Source of the DNA: Protonemura montana
Lineage: Eukaryota; Arthropoda; Insecta; Plecoptera; Nemouridae
Length of the DNA: 64,000 bases
NCBI GenBank assembly: GCA_947568835.1
Contig: OX387606.1
Coordinates: forward strand, 5,270,001-5,334,000
Reading direction: 5' to 3'
Positions within the stretch are counted from its first letter, which is position 1. The number at the start of each line of letters is the position of its first letter. Below the pieces are notes generated by a model. It was not told the DNA's origin. It did no database searches and saw nothing but the letters and a program-made list of their open reading frames with translations. Of this stretch, positions 11,901 through 23,580 are shown piece after piece. The position numbers were made by a program, and so were the translations under genes.

Positions 11901-12811
11901 AGATACCCAAAACATAAAAAATTTCAATATGCTGAGAGAAAATTGATAGTGAAGAAAAGGTTAATATTTTCCGGTTCGCAGTTCAAATGCAGTCATCCAT
12001 AATCTAAAAAAAGATGTTATTTGGAAAGCAATGCGCTGTGTAATAATTTCCCATGGTATATAGAATTGATGTTAAGGTGATCGACTATAATATCCATTCA
12101 TGTGAAGCCAATGTAGGCTAATATTATATGGGATTATGATTTATGCTAGATGTTTGGCGTTCGACGCTGAATTCTTCCAAGAGTTGGCGTCGGTTGGGGC
12201 TCCAGGCTGAAAGCAGTGATTAACCCCCTACCCCACTCAGTGCTCAAACGGTTCGATACTCTGACTGACAATAGCTACTATCGCCGTCAATTTATCAGCT
12301 CGAACTCTGTCCAACAAATTTTAGTTTGGTACATAACTGTAAGGCAACGTGGAAAAGTGCTAAAGTGTGCAGAATGACAAATTGTGAGAAGTGTCGATAG
12401 ATCAACAAGCTTTAGAAGCAACGCCTATAAATTAGCTATGGGCTTTGGATCGATAAGTGTCTCCTAAAACCCCATGCTTTTTCTGCAAAATGATCAGCAA
12501 AAACTTGCTGAAAAAGGAAAAAGGAAAGGAAAAAGGAAAAGGAAAAACAAGTTCCATTCGGAAGAAGTAGGTAGGTGTAATACGTAGGTGAAATACGTAG
12601 GTGCCATTTAATTTAATTTGGCTTTTTGTTAGCTATGCTACACTATTTCCAGAATAAAGACAGTAGTGTAATATGCCTACAATGAGCTTCGAGTTAAATG
12701 GTGCATAAGACTATTTTATGGTGGTTTTATTTTGAATGTAATATGTGTACCTATGTGTGGTTGTTAAGTATCTAATAATCCTTTGAAATGGAATTTGTAC
12801 GTGGGTTTCAG
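8939..12811 (+). other. DNAH1 intron, 3.9 kb
   Basis: It starts with a 63-bp fragment of the 5S-SINE tail (8954-9016). Beyond it the intron is AT-rich with a small purine-rich AAAAGGA tract near 12510-12550. Open frames at 9668-9856, 9918-10322, 10664-10909 and 11424-11900 show no conserved motif, no codon bias like the exons and no splice support. No other mobile element recognised. Confidence 0.7.
8954..9016 (-). mobile_element. 5S-SINE tail fragment beside exon donor
   Basis: TTAAACGACGCACTGTTTTG matches the 3' tail of the minus-oriented 5S SINE, followed by diverged ACTACGGGTCTTGTGGCATT and GACGTCGGCGAACG. Only the last ~60 bp of the element remain. It lies 15 bases downstream of the splice donor at 8938/8939, so it forms part of the early intron. 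Confidence 0.75.
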
Positions 12812-12974
12812 CCGGCCTGCTCGCGCCATGGGTGATCTTCGCAGTGATCTGGACCGTGGGGGCAACGTGCGATCACGAGTCACGCGTTGTTTTCTCGACG
12901 TGGGTACGTGAGGTGATGGCACAGAACGGTCACGAGCCCTTGTTTCCCGCTGGGGGTCTTGTTTACGATTACAA
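12812..12974 (+). CDS. DNAH1: DNAH1 exon (AAA2-AAA3 connector)
   Basis: The acceptor GGGTTTCAG precedes CCGGCC and the donor GTGAGT follows; 163 nt, phase 1 to 2. It reads PGLLAPWVIFAVIWTVGATC, then FSTWVREVMAQNGHEPLFPA and GGLVYDYK with the Lys codon split. The pattern PW.IF..IW.VGAT......R..FS.W.R......G....FP..GLV.DY is shared with DNAH1 orthologues. The intron behind the donor begins directly with a 51-bp minisatellite, so the splice-site context is partly built from that repeat. Confidence 0.93.
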
Positions 12975-13821
12975 GTGAGTAAAAATACCTTAGGTCTGAG
13001 ACAATGAGAGCATACTGGACCTACCCACAGTTAAAATACCTTAGGTCTGAGACAATGAGAGCATACTGGACCTACCCACAGTAAAAATACCTTAGGTCTG
13101 AGACAATGAGAGCATACTGGACCTACCCACAGTAAAAATACCTTAGGTCTGAGACAATGAGAGCATACTGGACCTACCCACAGTTAAAATACCTTAGCTC
13201 TGAGACAATGAGAGCATACTGGACCTACCCACAGTAAAAATACCTTAGGTCTGAGACAATGAGAGCATACTGGACCTACCCACAGTTAAAATATTTGTAG
13301 ATTCCGGCATACGCACAAATATTACCTATCTTTGAATGAACGCATTTGCGTTACCGAATACAGCACCGAGTTTATCTTAAACTTACGTAATTAAAACTGC
13401 TTAGTAACGGCAAAGTTTTTTTTTTTCAGTTTCAGTTTCAATCAATTTAAATATTTAAAAAATGCCATCACGGATTTGAGCGTATATTGCCCACTAATTT
13501 AAATTAATTTGTGTGTGTTAAAATGTGAGACAGCTACATCATATAGCCAAGTGAATTAATTCATTTTCATGGCTGGTAAACTAAAATGTCGTGATTTTAG
13601 CATGGAATAAAGGTACAGGAGACATTACCCAAGCCCATTTCAAAGGGGATAGTGAGAGAAAAAAGATGTGCTGCTATTAGAAACGAGCTAGGCTATGCCG
13701 AGACGTGGACAAACGACGCTGGCGACGTCTTGTAACGCACTCGAATTACGCTCCGATGGAACCGTGATTTGAGTCGCGCTATGCGTGAACTTGACACTTT
13801 TGCCACTTTCTTGGACCCAAG
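12975..13821 (+). other. DNAH1 intron, 0.85 kb
   Basis: The first 310 bp are a 51-bp tandem array (12978-13286). The rest is AT-rich with no recognisable feature. The acceptor TTGGACCCAAG has a short, weak polypyrimidine tract. Confidence 0.75.
12978..13286 (+). repeat. 51-bp minisatellite, six units, abutting a splice donor
   Basis: Six nearly identical 51-bp units contain ATACCTTAGGTCTGAGACAA and end with CTGGACCTACCCACAG. Units differ at only a few positions (GTAAAAA versus GTTAAAA; TTAGCTC in unit 5). The first unit starts inside the donor: exon...AA|GTGAGTAAAAATACC. High identity indicates recent expansion. Each unit ends in CCCACAG, an acceptor-like trinucleotide context without a strong pyrimidine tract. 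Confidence 0.95.
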
Positions 13822-13940
13822 GCTTCACGATGGTGGATTCAATGATTCGACTGATGACGGAGAACCGGCGTCGCCCACTTGGCACCACTGGATGGAGAGC
13901 GTCGAGGCCTACGTAATCACTCCAGAGATGAAGTACTCAG
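13822..13940 (+). CDS. DNAH1: DNAH1 exon (AAA2-AAA3 connector, acidic loop)
   Basis: 119 nt, phase 2 to 1, between acceptor CCCAAG and donor GTAGGT. With the split Lys from the previous exon it reads YDYK|LHDGGFNDSTDDGEPA, then SPTWHHWMESVEAYVITPEM and KYS. Vertebrate DNAH1 has an equivalent short acidic loop ending in a W..W motif just before AAA3. The acceptor is weak, but it is the only one that keeps the phase with both neighbours and restores the family pattern. Confidence 0.85.
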
Positions 13941-14480
13941 GTAGGTAAAAGGGGTTAAGGTCTGCTGGCCGACGGTCGAAAAAGGATGGCGTACAGTGGT
14001 AGGTGTCAGGTGATACACGATTGGGTGTTACTGGAATTGACCTCTTTAACGAGAGATTCCACTGCCTGCTTACACAAAAAGAGAATAACGTCACGGTCTA
14101 CCGCCCCTCCCCTCAAAAAACTATCTGTTGCTACTTTTCTTCTTTTTTTTTTCTCAAAATGTAACGTGAGATGGATTTTGTTATGATAATCTATATTTTT
14201 TCAATGAAACAGTTGAAAGTTTTACGTACTTTCGAATGGTGCAAACAGCACGTTGCTATATCTGGAAATTAAATCCCTTTGATGGGGAATTCGACCCACC
14301 TGGTGCAAACTATTCTTTTGTCATACTATTGAATAACATTCACAACGATCAGTGACGGATTGGTATGATACAGTGATGCAATCGTTTTTTTGGGGGCCTT
14401 TTTACGAATATACGTCCGAAAGTGGAAAAAATAAAGTTCATGTTCTCCTTAACTCTCTTAAATACTCATACTTACATAAT

Positions 14481-14482
<2 letters not shown>

Positions 14483-14511
<29 letters not shown>

Positions 14512-14524
14512 ATACACACACACA
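14483..14524 (+). repeat. (CA)n microsatellite
   Basis: About 40 bp of CACACA, with one interruption (CCATA) near 14510-14515. It translates to a His-Thr run in one frame, which is meaningless. Confidence 0.95.
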
Positions 14525-15007
14525 TATGTTACCTTATACTGATTTGTTATTTCCCTAGCTTCCTGATGACTTCAAGACGATAACTTTGCCAACTTTGAGT
14601 TTATAGAAATTAAAATGTGTTATCAGCAGTTACTTCACAAGACTTTTTTTTTACATTAATACATCCATATAAAGAGTGGAAATAAACTGAGGAAGCTTTT
14701 AGGATTCTTGAAGCGAAACTTTATTTATGAGTCGCAACTTATAAGAGAGAGGTAATTTTTTGGGTGAATGTGTGGTGATTATGAACTTAAATGTGTTTTA
14801 TTTAATAATCGATCAGATTCTCCACTCGAGCAGCGGCCAGCCATTGCATAAGATGGAGTTTGTCTGACTTATGAAAGATTGGACCTCCACTAATATGTGG
14901 AGGACCTACGCGGTCAATTTGCTACATCTAGAGACGCAAGCTGCTAGTGGAGGAGCCAGATTTGTGTTGCGGGTTGCGTGCAAGACCCCACGAATTATAG
15001 AAATACA

Positions 15008-15413
15008 GTTGAGTGTAGGTTACAGGTAGAGAAACAACGTCAATGTTACAGTCTCTGCGTGAAATATGGCCGCCAAATGACTACCTTACCGACAAAAATG
15101 CAGAGTACCGGAAGATCACGTTAAGTGGAGCCACTGTCGTATGAATTTTAATTTCGATATTTCTCGTAGGTTAACTCGCTTTTGAGACTTTACATGCTCA
15201 AAAAATCCCCATCAATGTTTACCTCAACGATTGATAAACACGTTACGATATTAAAAAGCGAGTAACCTACGATAAATATCGAAATTAAATTTCATACTTA
15301 ACGTGACGTTCCGGTACTCTGCATTTTTGTCGGTAAGGTAGTCATTTAACGGTCATCTTCAAGCAGAGACTGTAACATTGACGTTATTTCTCTACCTATA
15401 ACCTACACTCAAC
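15008..15413. mobile_element. Foldback MITE with ~170-bp arms
   Basis: Left arm about 15008-15190, starting GTTGAGTGTAGGTTACAGGT; right arm about 15248-15413, ending ACCTATAACCTACACTCAAC. The arms are reverse complements with scattered differences and small indels around a ~55-bp loop. GACAAAAATGCAGAGTACCG occurs in one arm and its complement in the other. There is no coding capacity. A truncated relative lies at 1596-1859. Probably a non-autonomous DNA transposon of unassigned superfamily. Confidence 0.85.
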
Positions 15414-15605
15414 GGTAATACAGTACACAAGGATAAAATAAGATAAGTCGTGTAGGGTGAATTATCCTTGTGAAGAAAACTAAAAAACTTCTTAAAAGTC
15501 AGTATTACTCCCTACTCCAGGCCCAGGCTCAACCACACCCAGGCTCACGCTGGCCACCCTCAAGACCAACTCCATAGATCATGAAATGCCTACTGCTGTT
15601 TGTAG

Positions 15606-15811
15606 ATATCGAGGTGCCGACCATCGACAACGTGCGATGCGCCGAGGTGCTGGGTATGGTAGTACACAACGAGCGACCGGCGCTCTGCGTTGGACCCACG
15701 GGCACCGGCAAGACAGTCACAGTCGTCGCTAAGCTCAGTCGTGGTTTGCACAAGAAGTTCATGTACGACTTTCTTACATTCTCCGCGCGCACTTCGGCCA
15801 ACCAGACGCAG
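15606..15811 (+). CDS. DNAH1: DNAH1 exon (AAA3 Walker A)
   Basis: The acceptor TTTGTAG and the donor GTTAGT bound 206 nt, phase 1 to 0. It reads (D)IEVPTIDNVRCAEVLGMVV, then the AAA3 P-loop CVGPTGTGKTVTVVAKLSRG with the catalytic-site Lys of GKT, and DFLTFSARTSANQTQ. FSARTSANQTQ is a hallmark of the AAA3 module. AAA3 ATP binding and hydrolysis gates dynein motor activity in cytoplasmic and axonemal forms (family knowledge). Overlapping minus-strand frames are shadows. Confidence 0.97.
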
Positions 15812-16346
15812 GTTAGTTGGACGAGCGATGGGGATTTGATTCACTACTTATTAAGTGGCTGGGCTGACTTAATGTACTGACTGAAAGCAAGGCACCTTTA
15901 AAATATTTTAACTTTAAGGTATCCTACGTTTTTAGATAATATGAATGGATTTTGAAATACATATATATATATATTTTTTTTTTTTTTCAAATTAAACTTG
16001 AAACCAAATAAATGCCGAAGTAATTTAAGCAAAGCCTGGCCGCCTTTTGCAGACATGTTTATCGTATTGACGTGAACTATGCCTAAGCATGTCAGTTCCG
16101 AAAGTGTCTAAACATGACAATTCCGAAAGTTAGTTTTTTTTAGACTAGATTCGCCAGAGAATCGATTTTTGTAACGTTGATCATTTACTTTCTTAAAAAG
16201 AAATTAGTAATTCATGTGTGTCGCACACTTTAAAAATAACCTGAAGCAAGCCTAGGTACGCTCATTCTTCACCGTGACTCAAGTATTGTGGTACGTCCTT
16301 CTTTTGGTGAGTGACAAAGGAACCAGTGCATACATGCGAGCCTCAA

Positions 16347-16786
16347 GTATTCAGCACCAACCGGAATTAACCTATTACCTAGTATTCAGGACCAACAGGA
16401 ATTAACCTATTACCTAGTATTCAGCACCAACCGGAATTAACCTATTACCTAGTAGTATTCAGCACCAACCGGAATAAACCTATTACCTAGTATTCAGCAC
16501 CAACCGGAATTAACCTATTACCTAGTATTCAGCACCAACCGGAATTAACCTATTACCTAGTATTCAGCACCAACCGGAATTAACCTATTACCTAGTATTC
16601 AGCACCAACCGGAATTAACCTATTACCTAGTAGTATTCAGCACCAACCGGAATTAACCTATTACCTAGTAGTATTCAGCACCAACCGGAATCAACCTATT
16701 ACCTAGTATTCAGCACCAACCGGAATAACCTATTACCTAGTATTAAGCACCAACCGGAATTAACCTATTACCTAGTATTCAGCACT
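16347..16786 (+). repeat. 35-bp minisatellite, about 13 units
   Basis: The unit is TATTCAGCACCAACCGGAAT followed by TAACCTATTACCTAG. Some units carry an extra TAG (CTAGTAGTATT), making 38 bp, and a few have substitutions (AGGACCAACAGG, GGAATCAAC, GGAATAACC). There are no unique spacers, so it is not CRISPR-like. The 3-bp length variants could serve as markers of array growth by unequal exchange. Confidence 0.95.
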
Positions 16787-19013
16787 GACCACTTGTTCAC
16801 AAAGAGTTGCACTGAGGCAAAATACACGGCGTATTACGAAAACCCAGCGTTTTTTTTTCACAAAAATAAAAGCACCGTATCTAGTAGGTACCTACCGACC
16901 CTTTTCAAATAACGTTCGGTTAAGATTTTTTATTCGATCTGATTGCTTGCCAGTTTCAAAGCATTGAGCGTAAATCTGGTATATTTTTACAGACTTATTT
17001 TTGGTAATTTGTTTTCCTTTTTTTTATTTTACAAATTCGAAGTCTCTCATACGAAAACCAATATTCTTTGCAGCGTTTTCAAATTATTTCTTCGCGGGTT
17101 GATAGAGGGCTTAAAAAATCGTGCGATCGAATAAATTCCATCATGCTTCGACGCGACGGTGCGACCGAGACCACCCGACATGTTTAAAAGGCGATACTGT
17201 AGTGGTTCATTAAAGTTTATTTATTATATGTACCTTTTGTAACACTCCTTATTGGTCAATCTATAAAAGGTCAAACATCTCTCGTCTTATTCAAGGTGTG
17301 GTTTCAGCCAGTGTTACTGATTGGATGTTTCAATCAACTCGCATATGTTTCCACAGAATTTCAATTTCGTTTGAATTTAATTCAAAATAAGATTTTTTTT
17401 GTGGGATGGGTGTTTTCGTAAATTGTTGTCTTCTGAGCAAATATATAGTTCATTTTCGACACGCACTGTTCTCTAGATTGGTTTACACAAATAACTCGAA
17501 ACTGTTCTTCAACCACCTTTTATTTTGTTTATTTGTTTATTTGTTTATTGGCTATTGTAATTGTATGGGTCTTATATTCTTGTATATTCTTATATTAAAT
17601 TATTATTATAATGCAAAATGCAAATGCAATGTATGTGCCAATGCAAAGAGGTTTGAAAGGCACGCTTCTACCAGCTTTTGAGTGTTTTTTCTTATATTTT
17701 TGAAGGAAATGGCTGATTCGATATATTATGTTCAACACGCTTGATACTGGTGCCGTGTTCCTTAAAATATCCCTTGTTGCGTTCCCGTTGAAATTTTTGA
17801 CTGCCACTGTTTACGATTTTTTCAAACGCGCTTCTCGATAAAGTTGTCATCTGGTTTTGGCGGCGAGTGAAAGGGAGAGATGGATGCGCCCCCTCCCCAT
17901 TCAATAACAAATAACAATAGCAACAACAAGCAATAGCATTAGCAATAGCATTAACGAAGTATGCCCTCATATACCAACCCAGGACTGCGCTGACCCAAGG
18001 TCCCGCTTTACCAAAACTTGACAATTTTTGGTGTTGATTAAGGTTATTTATGGTAGAGCTGAGTTGTAAGAGATATTTTTTATTGACAGAAAATTGTGCA
18101 TTGATGGCCTGGCCATCTGGTTAACACATCAGTTTGCTTTTAAAGTGGCGAGTGGGTAGAAGGTTTGAAGGGGGTAAGTGGGGACGCCAAGTCACTTTGC
18201 TTGCTCGTTGGAACTTTAGGGTCGTACAATCGGTAAAGACTACAGGAAATGTCCGAGTTTTCATCCCTCAAAATTTCTTAGTAAAGTTATTAGTAACAAT
18301 TTTTTCATACGTAGTTGGAGGCTAGTTTTGATTATTTGAGCTTATCGCACACTCTGATTGGCCGCGTGCTAGGCTTGCTACGCCTGACTATCACTGACTA
18401 TCACTGGCTGATCTTTGGTGGTTTACTGAGACTTGGGGGATTAATTGTCGCGAATAGTTTGATTCTTGAGAAACGTAACTATCTTTTCTCAGAAATTATC
18501 ATTCCCTCTCTCTCTATGTGTTGGGGTTCTCGCAACTTTTTTTGTTGTGAAACTTCAAAAGGCTACCCGTTTTTTGCTTGCCATCGCAATTGAGGTGAAC
18601 GTATTCTAAAATACGTAATGTTCCGGCGGGCCCAAAAGTTGCCTGAGTTTGAGTAGAACCGTTACCGCACCCTCTCCTAACTCCTCGGTGAGCCTCATTT
18701 TCAACCGATATATGCTTTCTGCGCCCGACCGGAATGTATCACCCCACACACGGTGTTATCAGTCGAGTTCTTTTTATTTTTGAATTTATTACAGCTGACA
18801 GCAACGACAGACGGAGCTCATATTTGCGGTTGCACAGTCAACAATGCAGCGACTTACTGAAGGAATTACAATTGCGAAGTATGTCGATGTTTACTCTTTA
18901 AATGTTAATTACGAAACAGAAAAGTGTGGTGTTCGTGTCGTGTTCTTGTCAATGTACTGTCAGGAAGCAACATTTAAACTGGGACATTACTAACTCAATT
19001 TATCTGCCATTTT

Positions 19014-19089
19014 ATTTTATTATTAACAACACTATAACCAAATCAATTTTTGATTTTTGAGACGGTTATAGTGTTGTTAATAATAAAAT
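19014..19089. repeat. Perfect 26-bp inverted repeat (hairpin)
   Basis: The arm ATTTTATTATTAACAACACT...ATAACC at 19014-19039 is the exact reverse complement of 19064-19089; the loop is 24 bp and AT-rich. No coding frame or target duplication is evident. It may be the tip of a small foldback element. Confidence 0.85.
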
Positions 19090-22000
19090 ACCCCGCGCAT
19101 TGCAAGCGTTTGCAATTTAAATAAGAGTTCATCCGAATACTGCCATTTTATTATTTTCAATTATTTGCGATCTTTTTTCTCCATCTTTAGGTATCAGTTT
19201 TCCTCCCGCTGACCGTCCTTACATCTCCTTGTATTGGTTTTTCAGCTATGCTCAGAAATTCCTGCTTCCCCGAGTTTTACTGACTAACGAATGTAAATTA
19301 AATATTTTTCCACAAGATACCGACATGTGACACTATTTCCTGGGAACAGTTACGAGATTTATTTTTGCCAGGTCACCACTCTAGCCTCCAAGGAAATCCA
19401 GTGGCGTCTCAAGAGGGGTTGGCGTAAGAGTACGGAGCCCATATTTTGCTTCCAGTATTGGAATTAACGCAAGTCCCCTTAGGAACCCCTTCAGTGAGCA
19501 CTTTTCTAATTTTAAAAATAAATAAGAAATAAATCAATGGATAATAAAAAATAAAAATGTGTACATTTATTTTAAGCCACGCATTTTATTTGTCGTGGAA
19601 AATCCAATGCAAATATTGTCAAAAATATCACCAGAAAATATCCAGTGGCTCTAAATTAAATAGCATAGGTAATCACAACACATGCCTGTCTTGTCTTGAT
19701 TTTTGGACAAAATTGTCAGTCTTGGTTCATTTAGTTTTCGGCTGTATGCACGAACGTTAACTGAATAATTGAGTAGGTACCTTTCATTAACTGACACCGA
19801 TCAAATTCCTTGTGGGAAAAGAAACTCTTTTAAACACATCTACACTCTCTTAGCTCTTTGTCTCTTATGACTCTGTCACTCGAAAGCTCCGTTTGACTTG
19901 TGTCCTTTTCGCGTCTTCAACTTAGCGTCTGCCTGAAAACTTCCAGGACACGACTCAAAGTGGGTGTTCGTCTTGATGTTAAAGTTTGAATGTCCCGATT
20001 GTCCCACACTCTCACCACCATCATGGTTGCCAGTAAAAGTTGTGATCAAGTCGATAGAGCACCAACACGAGTATTGTATCAGTTTGTATCAAAATCTTGT
20101 GTTTCATTCTTGTTTTCTACGGAATCACGCAATTCAAGCATGATTTGGTTCATTTTTTTGTGTCAACATTTTATTGTTTTACATTTCGTATGGTATTTGT
20201 TTCCTCTGCTTTCTTCCATTGTCTTACTTCGTTCGAATTAAAAAGTAACTCTCGCGTATTCTTCTAAATACTTTTCTTTTTCTAAGTTTAAGAACAGAAT
20301 GACCGAACTATTTTTTGAGTCCAAGTAAATAATTGAATAAATTAATATGATTCTTAGGGTAAACGATTGAAGGTGTCCGGCCCCTGGATCAACCATTATT
20401 TGTTTCCGTCCCTCAAAATAAATTGGCTACAATTCTACAAGGTCATAACTGAGAGCTTGTCACTGCCCTTTCTAACGTTTCAGAACCACTCCAAAACATC
20501 TTATATGCTCGGAGTGGCAAGAAAAGCGTCGGGAAATCCGAGAAAAGCTATTCGCCTTAGCGAGCTGAGAATTGTCCTGTCAGAACGATGATCAATAGCC
20601 AATAAAGTTTATATTTTCTTTGAATTTCTTGGGCTCTTTGTCGATAACGGGTTGTTGGATATTGAACTATTGCTCGAACTTTCAGTTGAACAGTCTCGGA
20701 CTGTGATCACACTATTGGCCTTGGAAACAAGACCCGGGTCTAGATGGTAGTACTTTGGATGCTACGTAAGGTGGCTCTATTTTAGAGGCGGCACATTTGT
20801 TTTAAAAGTTTAAACATTTTTTTAAGTTCGTCTGATAACTATCCTAACTGAGCGCATACCGATACATATCCGTGACTTCGTGCAAAACTTAAAATCAAAT
20901 ATCCAACAAGATCGAACTCCAAATATGCGCGTATGACCTTAAAAATTAATTTCCCGCTACCAAGGAGCAGATTTGTTTCGTTTTGTACGGAGGAGGTGTT
21001 TGACCGTCGTGCTTAAAAATAAACCAACTAAATAATTCCCAGCCCCATGAAGATAAAAAATGATAATAATAATACAAATAGAAATATAATTTTAGGAGGT
21101 GCTTTACCCTTAAAAGAGCTGAAAAATAATCAGTGTTTAGAGGAAGAGTGTTTTTATGGTTGCTATTGTTTCATATTTTGACATTTTGAAAAACTAGGAG
21201 GGAGTGAGTTTTTTAACAGAGTTAAAATACACATATTTGAAAGATTTGTGTGTCGACACCATTATTTTAGCAATCATGACCACAGTCTTACCTTATGCAC
21301 TGTTTTTTCTAGATTATTTTCGAACAAATTTAGATCCCCAAAGGTCTGACCGCAAAAAGGTCTGCATCGCCATGTTTGGTCGACTTCAAGCTACTCAAAG
21401 TAAACATTTCGTTATCGCTTGTTTCGAGTTGACCAAAAATTAGGTGGAATGGTAACTCTTCATTTTTGAGAAAAAAATTGTCAGTGTTAAAAACTTTGAA
21501 GCTCGATAGAATGTCTATCTAAAGTCCAAAAACTTCGATTCGACTCCGGCTAGAATCTTTTATCACAGTCAAATCCAACAGTACAAATAAATTTACAAAA
21601 ATCGTAGAAAAACTAGTCAAATATTAATTATACGTGACTCATCGTTCGCATTTCGTCACCCGTTGGCTATAAAACCGCAGTCCGTAGTCCGTTTTAACCG
21701 TAGTCCATTAAACAGATGTGATCATGAAAAGCTCATCAATATTAAAATAAGGAGATAAACTGGGTAGCAGTTTCTTCCCGTTCCTTGAAAAGTGTCCCCA
21801 AACCATCGCGCTGGCATAGTTTTCAATTGAGTCCCTAAAGGAATCGGTAATGGGGTTGGTGAGTGAGGGAAGGGGTTGAACGATCTAATCTATATTTCGC
21901 CCGTAAAAGCTGTCAATGCAGTCCATCTTGACATAATATAACGAGTGAACACCAAGGTGTTCACTCAAGAGCTACTCAAGAGTAGCTGATATTTTTAAAA

Positions 22001-22493
22001 CGGGGCTGCACAAAACACTTTTTGTTTCTGGAGGATAGTTGAAGTCTAGAAAAAAAAAATTCCCTTCCAAATTTCAAGGATAGTTAAAGAAAATATTGTT
22101 GTATCATCTGATTTCCTCTGTTTATGGCAAATATTCTTTGGCTTCGTGCATGTTGTGATAATAATAACGCCGAGACTTAAAGGTGTTGTAGCCAACTCAA
22201 TTTTAAGAGAGCTTAAGACCCTCTCATGGTTTGCCACAGTCCTCTCTGTCCAGCAGTGATAACACGCGTGCAGAGCATGCGAATTTGGCTTTAAAGCATG
22301 CCCGTTGAGCAATAGACAAGAGTTGTATGGGTTTTAGAATTCTTATCTCCGACCAAGAAATAAAATTTTGTCGTTTTAACGATAGTTTGGCGATGATAAT
22401 TTTAATCCAACATGCGACTTTCATGGTTTGCGAACCACAACGCTGGCATCAAAGTCTGCAAATATCAGCTATGTCGGTTCTGATATGTTGCAG

Positions 22494-22656
22494 GACTTGA
22501 TAGACTCGAAGCTGGACAAACGGCGCAAGGGCGTGTTTGGCCCGCCAATCCTCAAGAAGCAGGTGTTCTTCATCGACGATCTCAACATGCCGGCGCTCGA
22601 AACGTATGGGGCACAGCCCCCAATCGAGCTCATCCGTCAGTGGTGTGACTTTAAAG
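22494..22656 (+). CDS. DNAH1: DNAH1 exon (AAA3 Walker B)
   Basis: 163 nt, phase 0 to 1, acceptor TGTTGCAG and donor GTAGAC. It reads [18 protein letters not shown], then the AAA3 Walker B segment [20 protein letters not shown] and [13 protein letters not shown](L/F)[16 protein letters not shown] and [12 protein letters not shown](L/I)RQW are near-invariant among axonemal heavy chains. The Asp pair in FIDDLNMP coordinates Mg-ATP in AAA3. In the spliced protein it joins the preceding ...SANQTQ directly. Confidence 0.97.
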
Positions 22657-23520
22657 GTAGACTTTTATTGTCAATGGGTAGAGTTAAGTCCCATAACAAT
22701 ACACCTACTTCTGCATACCTGATTGTCAACGAGTTTGAGCACTAACAGGAGAAACGGACACTTCACGTGGGACGTAATACCCTGTTTGGCAAGATCAACT
22801 TTAATTAACATCCTTTAGTGACCATGAAAAAAAAAAACAGGCGGTCATGCCTAGAGCTGTCCAAAGATGTCCACCCCAAAATAAGGGATGCCTCGGGATT
22901 AACATCGTTCATTTGAACAAATACACTTAGCGAGTGAAAAGAATATTTGATCTGCCAATCGTGAAAAAAACAAACACGTGTGTGTGTCTTTTTAGTCTCT
23001 TTTTAGTACTGGGCAATCGACTGCTCCGGTTTTGACGATATTTTCAGGTTACCTTTCGTTTACTAAATCTCACGAGTTTTTTTTTAATATATATATATTT
23101 TTTTAAATTGGTCAGAAATAGGAAAAGATTACATAGTGTGGTTCCTGGCTTCGGCTTGTGCGTTTAAACAGTTCCTAGGCTAAGAGTTCTCTGAGCGCTG
23201 GGCGTAATTTGATAGAGGAGGGAGTTTCTTCAAGGAATGCGTCAGTTCTGTTTTGGGGAAATATGTCACGATCCAATATTTCCGATACATCCGATATTCC
23301 CATAATTGAAATATTTTCTTCAGTAGAAGTTACACAGTCTCAGTTCTCAGCACAAAATAAATTTTTCTGTTAGTGTTTTCAATATATATTTTTTTTAAAG
23401 CGATTAACCATTCATCCCCATTCCCTGGCCCATCCAATCCTCCAATTCTCCAAGCCAATAAACATTTATTGGAAGGAGGGATATCTACGAAAACGTATGG
23501 TTCAGGTGGGGGGGGATAAA

Positions 23521-23580
23521 GCCTCCTGGCGGGGCCTGCGGCGTCGTGACGCGGGGGCGAAGCGCCCCTGCGCTCTGAAG
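23521..23580 (+). repeat. GC-rich hairpin island
   Basis: Within an AT-rich intron, GCGGGGGCGAAGCGCCCCTG (23551-23570) folds into a short GC hairpin, preceded by GGGGCCTGCGGCGTCGTGAC. The composition contrast with the flanks suggests it came in with a repeat, but no second copy is visible in this window. Confidence 0.5.

Larger units (their letters stand above)
13941..15605 (+). other. DNAH1 intron, 1.7 kb
   Basis: It contains a (CA)n microsatellite at about 14483-14524, a dispersed short motif at 14945-14990 and a foldback element at 15008-15413. No coding sequence is seen; the frame at 14352-14558 only reads through the CA repeat. Confidence 0.75.
15812..22493 (+). other. DNAH1 intron, 6.7 kb
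   Basis: It holds a 35-bp minisatellite (16347-16786) and a 26-bp perfect inverted repeat (19014-19089). The rest is AT-rich. Frames at 17406-18593, 19990-20591 and 22046-22424 have no recognised motif. The acceptor is TATGTTGCAG. Confidence 0.7.

Noticed and set aside
14352-14558. 68-codon frame with His-Thr run
   Set aside because: Translation of a CA microsatellite.
16347-16786. CRISPR-like array
   Set aside because: Units are contiguous without unique spacers, and the genome is eukaryotic. The same holds for the arrays at 12978, 52291 and 58417.
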